From: Petunia secreta
Lineage: Eukaryota > Streptophyta > Magnoliopsida > Solanales > Solanaceae
Assembly: GCA_029990175.1 (NCBI GenBank)
Contig: JARKIP010000011.1
Span: 25,518,001 to 25,582,000 of the forward strand
Reading direction: 5' to 3'
Length of the DNA: 64,000 nucleotides
The notes under the pieces were generated by a model. That model did no database searches and was not told the origin of the DNA. It was given only the letters and a program-made list of their open reading frames with translations. The translations under genes were made by a program, and so were the position numbers. Positions 1-10,304 of the stretch are shown here, piece after piece. The number at the start of each line of letters is the position of its first letter. The stretch's first letter is position 1.

Positions 1-509
1 CAATGATGTGCAGTTTCTCTATTTGAATGCTAATATAACTAGCATTCTTTTTGTAAAGCTCTACAATGATGATCAATGAAAAATATGTTTGCCTAGTTCC
101 TTTAAATAAGTGTGTAATCCGTTAAGAAAATCTATACGTTTAGAGCATCTTGTTTACGTTCAGAAAGTTACTCTGTCGTTCTGGAACATAAACAACCTTT
201 ATACAATGAGATATTCATGTTATGAACATCAAGATTACGCGGGGAATACTAGTTTGTCGTTCTGAACAAATGATGAACAATTTATATGCTCTGTTCATTT
301 TCTAAAAAACTAATCCATCTATAATTAAATAAGCACAATATACCGAACGACATTTAAATGTTCCGAACTTCATGTTTAAATCTAAAAGGCACAATGATTA
401 CAATTAGCAGTTGCACTCGTTTGAATAGTACATAACAGTTACGAGTTTCGTCAAAAGTCGCTTTCCATAAAATCATTCCCAACAGAATCGTCGATTGCCA
501 CTTTACTCT
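1..509. other. AT-rich non-coding flank with GTTCCGAAC-like words
   Basis: No coding region can be supported here. The stretch holds several variants of a short palindromic word (TGTTCCGAAC, CTGGAACAT, GTTCAGAAAG) that also recurs in the introns of the ULP-like gene at 1356-5434. It probably belongs to the same MULE, whose left end lies outside the window. Confidence 0.4.
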
Positions 510-517
510 TATAAATA
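510..517 (+). promoter_or_regulatory. possible TATA box
   Basis: TATAAATA lies 43 bp upstream of the ATG at 553. The implied leader would be only about 10 nt if transcription starts about 30 bp downstream, so the match could be chance. Confidence 0.25.
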
Positions 518-552
518 CCCAACAGTCACACATTGATTCCACACATTTCAAA

Positions 553-868
553 ATGCCTCATCGTCAAAGAACAAGGGGAGCACCGATAAGAGGAGCATCG
601 AGTTCAAGATGGCCTGGAGTTCCTTCCATGAGTTCACATTCAGATTCTAGAAATTCGAACGATGGCTTGGACCAACTAAGGTGTGAAGTGTGGGAATAGA
701 AATTTCAAATTCGAAGAATTATTTCATGATTATAGAAGGGACATAAGAAGGATGAAGAGAATGCTTAAAGGGTTGCTTGCTGAAAAGGGAATTGATTATG
801 TCCCGTACTCCACACCACCAGGAACACCACCTGAAGCACAACCACAAGCTCCGCAACATGCACCCTAA
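553..868 (+). pseudogene. small unrecognised gene with one frameshift
   Basis: An ATG at 553 opens a basic, Ser/Arg-rich frame (MPHRQRTRGAPIRGASSSRW...) that stops at about 697-699. An overlapping frame from about 683 to 868 continues with CGNRNFKFEELFHDYRRDI, a charged probably helical stretch (RRMKRMLKGLLAEKG) and a Pro/Gln-rich tail ending in PQHAP. The two join sensibly across one frameshift near the R-C-x-C-G sequence, giving a protein of about 100 residues. I do not recognise it. It converges on the ULP-like gene ending at 1356 and may be a third gene of the same MULE. A GRF-type zinc-finger relative is possible but unsupported, since only one Cys pair is visible. Confidence 0.35.
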
Positions 869-1355
869 GTTCGATTGCTTATGTTTATTTTAGTTATAGT
901 TTTATATGTTTATTATGTTATTGTGCCGTTTGTGTTTCGATATAATATGTATTTTGCATTTTCTAAAGAAGATAAGTGGAGGAGTTGAATGACGTTGGTA
1001 ACATCAGTGGTTATATTAAGGAACGACTTATCGTTCCAGAACGAAATAATATTGTTCCAGGGTAAACTTAAATAAATGTTGCAGATGTTTGGAACATCCC
1101 ATTATTTTTCAGGAACAATAATATGTCGTTATGGAGCTTATGTAATAATCGTCTAAATTTTACTATGTCATTTTCTGTTGAATGCTGAACAACTGACCAA
1201 TATATTTGAATGTTTGTTTTAATTGCGACTAGTTAAGCTATCCTTTTAAGCACATCAAAAGCTATTACTTGGCTAAGAAAATAAAAGCCATCCATACCTA
1301 ATTACATAACCAAAATAAATGTTAAAAGATTATCCAAATATTACATATACCCAAA
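869..1355. other. convergent intergenic stretch
   Basis: No ORF of interest. It contains GTTCCAGAACG, TGTTCCAGGG and TTTGGAACATCCC, which are variants of the intron word of the neighbouring ULP-like gene. Confidence 0.4.
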
Positions 1356-4300
1356 TCAAGGCTTCATTTTGCCGTAAAAAATACTAACGGCTAAACGTCG
1401 CCTCCACTGATCATCCACATTGTCACAAATTTTGTCCATGGGGGTGTTTGTAATGAGATGCTCAATGTACATCAACGCGAATATTCCACATGCTTTCACT
1501 GTTAGATTTTGTGGGCAAAGTGATCTTGGCACTCTCTCAAACGACCATATATCTCCTTCCTTACACATCGGATCCAAGTCTTTCAATAGCTTAGAATTTC
1601 TGACATAGATCAGAAACATGTAGAGAATGGGGACAATTATTGGCAAGAAGTGTTCATCATCATTACAACCATGATTTCAATCATACACCCAAACCTTCGC
1701 TTCAACCATGTCAAACACCACCGTCACGTAGTGATTGTCGTTGATGTTAAAGACGGCGAAGATCCTCTTAGCACCAGCCCAATACCTACCCCCTGGGTAG
1801 GGTAGCCTTCCATATGCATACTTCAGATAATCATCATAAACTGATATGACTTCAACGCCAGATCAAGCAGTACATCATTATCTTGCGCTTCTACTTCCAG
1901 TTGGTAGTAGCTTTTTTTCATGTTTGTCAAGAATGTCATATCCAAAGTGAGGTCACTTTGATCGTAATGATAGGGGTAATTCAAATGCCTCTCCCGCATC
2001 ATTGTCATCACAGCTTCCACATACTGCAGAACATATAAGAGACAAAAATAAATTGGGGTGAAGGAAAGGTCTGTCTTTCCGAACATCTCCCCATGTTCGG
2101 AACGACTGTGTGATGTTTTAGAAATCTATGAGAAGCTAGAAATGCTTGAGTTGTTCCAAGCATAAGAACGATGTTCCGAACTCAGTTAGCATGTTCCCTA
2201 CAACGATGTGAAGTTCCGAAAATCATTCAAAAATAAACTTACAATGTCCCACAGCCACTTAGTCTTGTTCATCAGCTCTTTGAAATCTTGGAAATTCATC
2301 GGCAATCCAAGAAAAAGATCTTTTTGTTGCTTCCTCTTTCTGATAAATGCGCTCAAAGCCTCCACTTTTTTCCACTTCAATGGCTTGTAAATATCAACTT
2401 GAAGCCTCGGAGCAACTTCTTCATGCTTCTTCTTCTTTTCTGTTTGTGGTGATTTCACAGCCTTTGCAGGTTTTATAATTGTTTTGCTCTTCAAATGCTT
2501 AATCGTCTCCTGCATGGCCGCCATCTCCATCTCCATGCCTTTACGCCAATCGTTGCAATCTTTGCAATTGCAACTGCTACATTTGGAGATGTCGAATCCA
2601 TCTCCACCAGAAGAATCACCTTTGATTTGTTCAGAAGCCAGAATATTTGTCTCATAAGGCGCGATCTGTTGCTCATAAGCCACGATCTTTTGCTCATAAG
2701 CCAAAATCTTTTGCTTCTTTGCTTCCCTCCATCCGCTGCATTCATCACATTTGCAACCTCTGCAATTGGAGCTCCTCTTCACTGTACCAACTTCAGTGAT
2801 ACCAGCAACTTCAAACTCACCAGCAACTTCATCACCATCAGCTTTGTTTCCAATGTCAATATTTACATCTTGCAGACCACCAATTCTCTCTTCATTATAT
2901 TCACCATCACTTCCAAACATCATCGCTTCTACTCCTTCCATAGCTTTAATTTCTATCACTTGTCTTGGAGGGATTGCAGGATTGTTCTTGAAGATAAAAA
3001 TTGTAGTGCCACCAACAAGATCAACGCTGGAAGCATCCGCAAACATTTTACAAAACCGATCTATTGTGTCGTCCTTAGAGTCTTCAAATGGCACAAGGTC
3101 TAGAAAGAAATCTATCTCCAGCTCATCATTTGTAGGAATGAGGAAAGGGTGAACAACCTGTTAATATACCCCCACAACGTTAAATAAATATCAACTAAAT
3201 TTTAAAATGCTTTTCAAGTTGTTTGGAACAAAGTGATGTTGTTCGAAAACATCAAGTCGTGGTGTTCCGAACATCGATGACTGAAGCAGTTGATTGTGCT
3301 ACATGTAGATGTTCCGAACATCAATTAGAAATATCTCAGCAAACACGAAGCTGTTCCAAACATTATAACATATATGGAAAAAGGAATACTTACAGGAACA
3401 TCATGTTGCTCAAACAACATGTCCGTATCTCTTTAACAAATTTCAGTAAGCCTGTTTATGATCCTTGGCATTGTTTTTACTTTTGGCAAATCCTTTGGTC
3501 TTAAGGAAGGTATAGCTTCATGAGCCGAGGCCATAAATGCCCATGTAAAGCCATACAGATTGTAAGTCTGGCTTCCTTCTACACGAGGTTCCATGGGCTT
3601 TGTCAGATATTCCATCATTAATTCAAAACTCATCCTACCCCGAGGATAACGCTGGAATGCCTCAAGATCGGCGGACAAGCACACCACTCATTCCTCTATT
3701 CCATATTTGGAATCCCTCGCACAAAGAATAGTATGAAAAAACCAAGTCATGCACAGATTTAAATACCACTTCTTGGGACAGGTTCCAGAACATACCAACT
3801 CAAGCAAGTCACCAGATTTCACAGCTTGCTTTTTCTTCGGCTGTTTTTATTTTTTGGGCTTGTTGAACATCCTCTTGGCGGGTGAAGGTGAGGGTGATTC
3901 CTCCACCTTATTCTTCCCCCTTCTCCTTCCGCTTCCCACTTCCATTCTCCTCCTTTTCCTTCTTCTCCTTTTCCTTTTTCTCCTTCTCCTTCTCCTTGAA
4001 ATAATCAACAACAAACTTCCACAATTCCTTCCAATTTTCATTCATATTTTCCATGTACTGTTTACTTGGATAGGCACCATAGTTTAACCTTGTCATTAGT
4101 GCAAACTCGGATAGGCCAAAACGTGCTGGCAATCTATTGAAGGATATCCAAACCTCTTTCTGTTTCTTGCAAATAATCCTTCGCATGAGGATGTTATGCA
4201 CCAACTTGGTGCCAAACTGTGGATATTCCGGTAATTGCAAGAAAGGACCGAAACAACTATGGAAAAATCCCTTTCTCACCTGCAATTTTTTCAGAACCTC

Positions 4301-5434
4301 CTTGAACTGTATCATACCCCTAGCCAATGAAGAACGAACATTAATCTTCCCATTAAAAGATTCATTATTGGTCAGGAAGGTCTTGAAGAGACCCTCAACG
4401 TTACTCTTAAAAATAGTATGACCGACGTCTTCATACTGCACATAATTTTAGCATAAAATTAATAAAATGAATCACAATGATAGTAAATAACATTAAAGGA
4501 AAAACAGAAATGTTCGGAACATGTTTATGCTGAGGTTCTGAACGACTGTAGCAATCATTTGGAACTTTACGTAATGTGTTCAGAACGAGAGCTACCAGCC
4601 TTAACGTTGATGTTGGAACATATATATATCGTGTAGAACATCAACATAGTCATTCCGAACAATCATGAGTTTCAATTCAACTATCACCTGGTCTTCCTCC
4701 AGTTTCGATCCAGATGTTCCTTCAGCAGTTTCCTTCTCTTCACCTACTTCCTCTTCAACATTTCCACCTGCATTATTTACAGCTTCTCCATCTATTTTAA
4801 CTCTTTTTATATGATCCTTCAGAAAGTTGCTTTTTAAAATTACATCCTCCGCCTCTCTACTACTTCTTTTACTACTTCTTGGACTCCCCCTATCTTATTT
4901 GCTTCCCCCTCTACTTCTTCTCCTTGTTCTCTACATAAATAATTAGCTTCTTTATTTTTTTTACCACCATCTTTCTCTTCCTTTTCATGATCACCATATT
5001 CCTCTCCAGTCCTCAAAAAATTACTTTTTAATAGTTCATCAATACCGGCGTCATCTAAATCCACCCTTCTTTCACCCTTATCTGCAACCCTCTCCAAATC
5101 CTCCCACATTTACTTAGATCGTAACTTGGTGCTGGACTTTGGCTTTCCTCTTGTTTATCACCTTTGTTCGTGGACCTACTACTTCTCCTTGGCTATCGTC
5201 GTCACTCTCCATAGCTAATTTTCTTTTAGTTGTTCTAGTTGTTCTTGGGCGTATAGGAGTAGGTTCTAAATATGTAGGAGTACCTTCTGAATCTGAAGTA
5301 GTAGGCTTCTTAGGTTTCTTTTTCGGCGAAGGGCCCTTTCTTTTAGAAATTGCCTTTTTGGAAGTCTTTGTAGGCTGCTTCTTCTGCTCATCTTCGTCTT
5401 TCAATGTTAAATTTCTCGGTCTTAAATTTACCAT
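1356..5434 (-). pseudogene. Kaonashi-MULE ULP1-like protease gene with DUF1985 domain, decayed
   Basis: Multi-exon gene on the minus strand. I start it at MVNLRPRN (5434). Exon 1 (about 5434-4689) encodes Lys/Pro-rich then acidic sequence in two frames. Exon 2 (about 4435-3394) holds a DUF1985-like region (FGPFLQLPEYPQFGTKLVHN, then FNRLPARFGLSEFALMTRLN) and the motif AFQRYPRGRMSFELMM. Exon 3 (about 3161-2241) holds two C-x2-C-x-C-x2-C clusters (CRGCKCDEC and CSSCNCKDC) separated by four heptad-like repeats of the AYEQKIV type. Exon 4 (about 2026-1356) is the C48 peptidase: the catalytic-His region is NDNHYVTVVFDM and the Cys region is KACGIFALMY, where the family normally has DCG. A frameshift near 1835 and an in-frame TGA near 1675 break the peptidase. 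Introns have GTAAGT-type donors and YAG acceptors. In KI-MULEs such genes accompany a mudrA transposase, which would lie left of the window here. Confidence 0.75.
2610..2760 (-). repeat. heptad-coding 21-bp repeats between two Cys clusters
   Basis: Within exon 3 of the ULP-like gene, four consecutive 7-residue units (KILAYEQ, KIVAYEQ, QIAPYET, NILASEQ) are encoded by roughly 21-bp tandem repeats. The periodic Ile and Tyr suggest a short coiled coil between the two Cys clusters. Confidence 0.55.
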
Positions 5435-6396
5435 TTTTCTGCAAAGCAAAACAAGGGGATACAAAATTTAGTTACAGAAAATCATGAACATCCAATGAGA
5501 TGTTTAGAACCTCATATGAACTGTTGTGAAGCTACTGTGGTGTTCGGAACATCAAAACACATAACAATAATAACGTTAATTTGCAACTAAAAAAGCAGCG
5601 TTGGTTCACAGAAAATCCATAAATCATCACAATTTAACCAAAAATGTAAAAAGCCTAAAAGTTTCAGTTGAACATCGAAAATCCCCTTTGTAGTTCGAAA
5701 CTACTTTACCCTTTAAAGTACATAATGCCATCCAATTTCAACACAATATTACACCTTTTGTACAAAAATAAACACCCAAAGCATCGTTAATCACTATCGA
5801 CGAAAAAATTAAAAAAACCTAGGTTCGAGATTTACACCACAGTTTAAATGATCATGACATTGTTTACCTTTTATATTTAATACTTTGTTGTATTGTTGGT
5901 TGGATTCCTTGAAAACCACAGAGAAGTTGAGAGTATTTGGTTTCGATTTGGCGTGCAAGAGGAGATGAAGTGAAGAAGTTGAAGAAGCCACGCAGGGGGG
6001 GGGGGAGGGGAGGTTAGATGTTGTTCCCAATGTTTGAAATCATTATTATGTATGTTTTAAGAAAAACCCTCAAGTTTTAAAAGTGTTAATTTGGTCCATG
6101 ATTAGTCTTAATCAGACTTAGAAAAAAAGAAAATGGAAAAGAAAAGGCGATACCCTTTTCTGCCAAAAAAGACTTGCGGAGTTCTCGAACGCCACATCTC
6201 ACTGGTTCTATAGATAGAAGAGATTTAATGCCTTTCAGCAAATGCTACTACGTACTCCTACGAAGACGACGCTCATTGCTTTTTTAACTTTCTTAGTTCT
6301 TTAATTTATTTCCTTGATATCCACTCCATATTTTGGTCAACCTGTGCACCTTCTTTTATACAATCTTCTCTTGCTTTTCACTTAAGAAGGGAGTAG
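5435..6396. other. upstream region of ULP-like gene and gap before the LTR
   Basis: Non-coding. It holds GTTCGGAACATC near 5544, a G-rich run around 5994-6017, and AT-rich DNA. The right end of the first KI-MULE should fall between about 5800 and 6200, but I could not define a terminus. Confidence 0.4.
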
Positions 6397-7743
6397 TGTT
6401 TCTCTCAAACGCACACGTATGCGTGGTCGACAAGTAATAAAGTGATAAGTTGAGTATCGTTCCCACGAGGACTATTGTTCCGACTGAATCCTAGCAAATA
6501 ATTCCTAAAAACTATTCAGGGATCTTTTTCAATGATGGTTGTGATTTTTACTAACTAAAACAAACAATAATTAAAAGCAAGTAATTGAAGTCAAGTAATT
6601 GAGAGAAAATTATGGGTTGTTATCAATAAAAGAGAGACGGTCCAGAGTCAGAGCTACAAACAATCCAGCTGAGTTTTCCAATTAATTCTACTTCTCGATT
6701 TCCTAGATTGCTAACTAACAGGTTAATTATATTCGTGAAAACCTGTCGATTCTTCACGAGTCTATGCAAGCTACTCTAACGCCTATATTTCTATGGAATT
6801 AAACACATGCATGCAATAAAGAACTCTGTATTTAGCTAAGCAAGGCGAATAGGTATATGTGTATCCTACCCGCAAATCGATTCCCTGATGTCCAGGTTCA
6901 CAATCAAGCCCTATTCTTTCTTTTGTGCATTCACAAGTTCCCTCTGTCAAGTTCAACTTGTAAATCGTAGATAGTGTTCAATTATCAGGCCTCAATAACT
7001 AAACAATTAAGCTCAAGAAAGAATAAACAATCCGTAATGGTAGATTAATAGGTAGAAATTAACTTTCAAACATCAACCTTCATGTAATTGCTCTAACCCT
7101 AGAACGATATGTTTAGCTATGCATATTCATAATAACAATACAAGAATTCATGAAAGAAATATGAAAGATTGTAATAGATTAAGTAAAGGAATTAAACCCT
7201 TGGTTCAATGTGTTAAGAGCTCACAACTTGCTCCAAAATCTGACTTCAATCTTAAAAACGAAATAATAAGCTATTTATATTGTTTACAAAGTCTTCCCAT
7301 AAGTTAATCCCAAGCCTAAACTAAGTTAGAAAAGTTGGGTCACTGAACTAAATGCCACAGGGCAAGCGTTGCATGGCTCATGGCTTATGGATGCCATGCG
7401 CTATACCCCAAGTATCGCATGGCTCATGGCTTCTGGATGTCGTGCGCTATACCCTAAGCGTCGCATGGCTCATGGCTTCTCAAAGTCTGAAGCTGTGACA
7501 GATCCACAGCTTGCACCATAGCTTTGCCTTCTAATGCCATATCCCACAATTAGCTAAGTTCATCAACTTCTTACTCGATTATATCCATCTTCACTCCGTT
7601 TGCACTCGTATTCATCCAAACCATTCCTAAAATCGCAAACACAATAAGTGAGCGCAACAATCACAATTATTTCGTGCAATGGGCGAATAACGTATCAAAA
7701 TGCAAGAAAATATTAAGGTAAAATAGGCAAATATTGTCAATCA
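6397..7743 (+). repeat. 5' LTR of the Athila-like element
   Basis: It begins TGTTTCTCTCAAACGC and ends TCAATCA just before the PBS, about 1.35 kb. The early part carries GAGTATCGTTCCCACGAGGA, a sequence I associate with this LTR group in dicots. Boundaries come from the TG...CA termini and the PBS alone, because no second LTR is in the window for alignment. Confidence 0.55.
7366..7480 (+). repeat. 46-bp tandem repeat inside the LTR
   Basis: About 2.5 units of a 46-bp sequence containing CGCATGGCTCATGGCTTCTG and GCGCTATACC, starting at 7366, 7412 and 7458, the last unit partial. Units differ at a few positions. Confidence 0.8.
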
Positions 7744-7748
7744 TCACC

Positions 7749-7766
7749 TGGTTCCGTTTTCGGGAC
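7749..7766 (+). promoter_or_regulatory. degenerate tRNA-Asp-type primer binding site
   Basis: TGGTTCCGTTTTCGGGAC lies 5 bp after the LTR end. It resembles the tRNA-Asp-complementary PBS (TGGCGCCGTTGCCGGG) usual in Athila-like elements, with several substitutions. Confidence 0.5.
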
Positions 7767-7885
7767 CTAAATAATTGACTGTTTTCTTTTTAAATGATTT
7801 GTTATTTTCTATTCAGGTTTAATTATTTTTTGAGTTTCTTGTGCCGTTTCAGGTATTAGGTTTCTTTTAATCCTTACCTGTAGGA

Positions 7886-10137
7886 ATGGCAGAAGATCGA
7901 GCTTTAGCTGTGCGAGATGTTGCTCTTCCAGTCTGGAGGGAGTAGCCTCGAGCATTGTTAAGCCTGAAATTACTGGAGACTTTGAAATTAAGTCCGACAT
8001 GATACAACTACTCCACGCGACTGGACAATATGCTGGATTACTGCACGAGGATCCACAACAACATATCAAGAATTTTTTAGAGATTAGTGACACATTCACA
8101 CCAGCAGGCGTCGCAACAGATTATGTTCGATTGATACTCTTACCCTTTTCATTGATCGAGGCAGCAGAGAAGTGGTTAAAGGCTGAAAAGCCTGGGTCTA
8201 TCACTACTTGGGATGCTTTAGCTAAGAAATTTTTGGCTAAATTCTATCCATCTGCCAAAACAGCTGGAATAAGGAGTGAGATTATGTCTTTCAGAGAAAG
8301 AGATGGAGAATCCCTGTATTCAGCCTGGGAAAGATTCGAGTCATTGTTGAGAGATTGCCCGCACCACAACCAGTCTAATGAGGTGTTGACCCATATTTTT
8401 GTGAAAATTTTGAATGCTCATACCAAGATCGTGGTGGATGCTGCTGCTGGAGGCCAAGTCTTGGCCTTGAATTTTAATGAGATTTATGAATTGCTAGATA
8501 AATTTTCTCAGAGCAATCCTAACTGGCAGGGTGATGGTAGAGCTCCAAGTCAAAAAGCTGCTGGAGTAATTCAGTTGGATGCGGTTTCAGCATTGAATGC
8601 AAAGATATATGCCATAGCTGACCAAATCAACAAGCTAGCATTGCCACCAACTCAGCAACAAGTGCAATTAGTTAAACAAGTGCAGCAGTTCCAAAGTTTT
8701 TGTGAGGTATGTGGACAAGATCATGCTACTGATGTTTGCCCCTCCAATCCAGAGTCAGTTTATTACGTGGGAAATCAAAATAGGTCTCAGGGACAGAATC
8801 AGAACCAGTTTGGTAATAGCTACAATCCTAATTCACGGAATCATCCTGGTTTCTCTTAGAGTGATAACCAGGCTGCTCAAGGTAATACGAGATCTCAGAA
8901 TAACTACCAGAATTCACATCCTCAGGGTCAACCACAGCAGTCCAGCAGTTCAGTTGAAGATTTGATAAAGCAGATGTTGGCAGGCCAGCAGAGAATTATA
9001 GCTGACAATACAGCTCAGGCACAGGCCATAAAGGATCTTACTATTGCTCAAAAAGACCTTGAACACCGAATGAGGCAGTTAGCTGGAGCACAAAATTCAA
9101 GACCACATGGAGTACTTCCTGGTAATGTTGAATCGAATCCAAATCTAAAGGGAGCTGAGCACTGTCTTGCTATAACACTAGTTAAGGGTGAAGAGTTGGT
9201 GGCCAAAACTGAGGAGAAGGAGCAACTTAAAGTATCGGAAGTAGAAAGAGTGGAGAAAGTAAAGAAGAAAGAAGAAAAAAATGAGGCACCTCTACCGCCC
9301 TCGTCATTCCCACAGAGACTTCAACCATCAAAGGATATGACTCAATTTCAAAAATTTGTGAGTATGATGAAAGAGCTTTAGGTTAACATTCCTTTGACTG
9401 ATGTGTTTGAATTGATGCCGTCATTTGTAAAGTTCTTAAAAGAGATTCTAATTAAGAAAAGAAAGCCACAAGAGATTGATACAATCGAGTTGATGAAGGA
9501 GTGTGGTACAATCCTGAGTAAATTACCTCCAAAACTTCAAGATCCTGGGAGGTTTACTATTCCTTGCACTATTGGTGGTCATAATATTTCAAGTGCACTG
9601 TGTGATCTGGGGGCCAGCATAAATCTCATGCCTCTGTCTGTCTATAAAAGGTTAGGCCTAGGAAAAATCAAGCCTACTTCAGTTACCCTTAAGATGGCGG
9701 ATGGATCACTCACTTGTCCCGATGGTAAGGTGAAGGATGTGTTGATTAAAGTTGGAAAGTTCATATTCTCTGCTGATTTTATTATTCTAGACTATGAAGA
9801 AGACCAAGAAGCTCCAATAATTTTGGGAAGACCATTCCTAATCACCTCGACGGCAATTATTGACATGGAACTTGAGAAGATGACTATGAGAGCGCATGGA
9901 AAAAAAGTAACTTTCAAGGTTTATAACGAAAAGAATCACATGGCTAAGTTTGAAGAGTGTTCTTTGATAGAATGTGTCAGCAAAAACATGAAAGTAAACC
10001 GAAAGAGGTGTTTGAGCGGAATGTAGAACAAGTTGACAATGGCATATCACTTGTAAAGTTGAAAAAGAGTTCTCCTAAAGGAAGGAAGAGGGAAAAAGTT
10101 CGTCGTAAGAAGAGGAGACGTAAATACTGGAAGTGAG
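7886..10137 (+). pseudogene. Athila-like gag and retropepsin, one frame broken by amber stops and one frameshift
   Basis: The likely start is MAEDRALAVRD at 7886. A frameshift before 7999 joins it to one continuous frame running to 10137. Gag shows the retrotransposon-gag core (HIKNFLEISDTF, RLILLPFSLIEAAEKWL, FLAKFYPSAKT, ESLYSAWERFESLLRDCPHH) and a Cys-rich stretch (CEVCGQDHATDVCPSNPE). A Gln/Asn-rich linker and a Lys/Glu-rich segment follow. The aspartic protease shows CDLGASINLMPLSVYKRLGL (D-L-G-A in place of D-T-G/S-A, as in Athila) and IILGRPFL. The tail is very basic (GRKREKVRRKKRRRKYWK). Three in-frame stops, all TAG, sit at 8857, 9379 and 10024; the first two are explained by TGG to TAG and CAG to TAG changes. 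Gag forms the particle and the protease would mature it. Confidence 0.75.
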
Positions 10138-10149
10138 CTTAAAAGTATT

Positions 10150-10196
10150 GTCGTGCCACGACGTTAACTAAGGCGCTTCTCGGGAGGCAACCCGAG
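10150..10196 (+). other. first paired stem-loop module after gag-protease
   Basis: Two adjacent inverted repeats: GTCGTgccACGAC (10150-10162) and CTCGGGaggcaaCCCGAG (10179-10196). The same module, with changed but still pairing stems, recurs at 10258-10304. Confidence 0.6.
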
Positions 10197-10257
10197 CCTT
10201 GTATGTAACGAATAAAATAAAATAAAATAAAATAAAAAGAAAAAAAACACAAAAAGA

Positions 10258-10304
10258 GTCGTGCCGCGACGTTAAATCAAGAGCTTATTGGGAGGCAACC
10301 CAAT
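10258..10304 (+). other. second paired stem-loop module
   Basis: GTCGTgccGCGAC (10258-10270) and ATTGGGaggcaaCCCAAT (10287-10304). Relative to the first copy, the outer pairs of the second stem changed on both sides (C-G/T-A to A-T/T-A and C-G to T-A) while the AGGCAA loop is unchanged, which is a covariation pattern. Confidence 0.6.

Noticed and set aside
3749..4087. Leu/Phe-rich plus-strand ORF
   Set aside because: Antisense of the Lys/Glu-rich stretch in the DUF1985 exon of the minus-strand gene.
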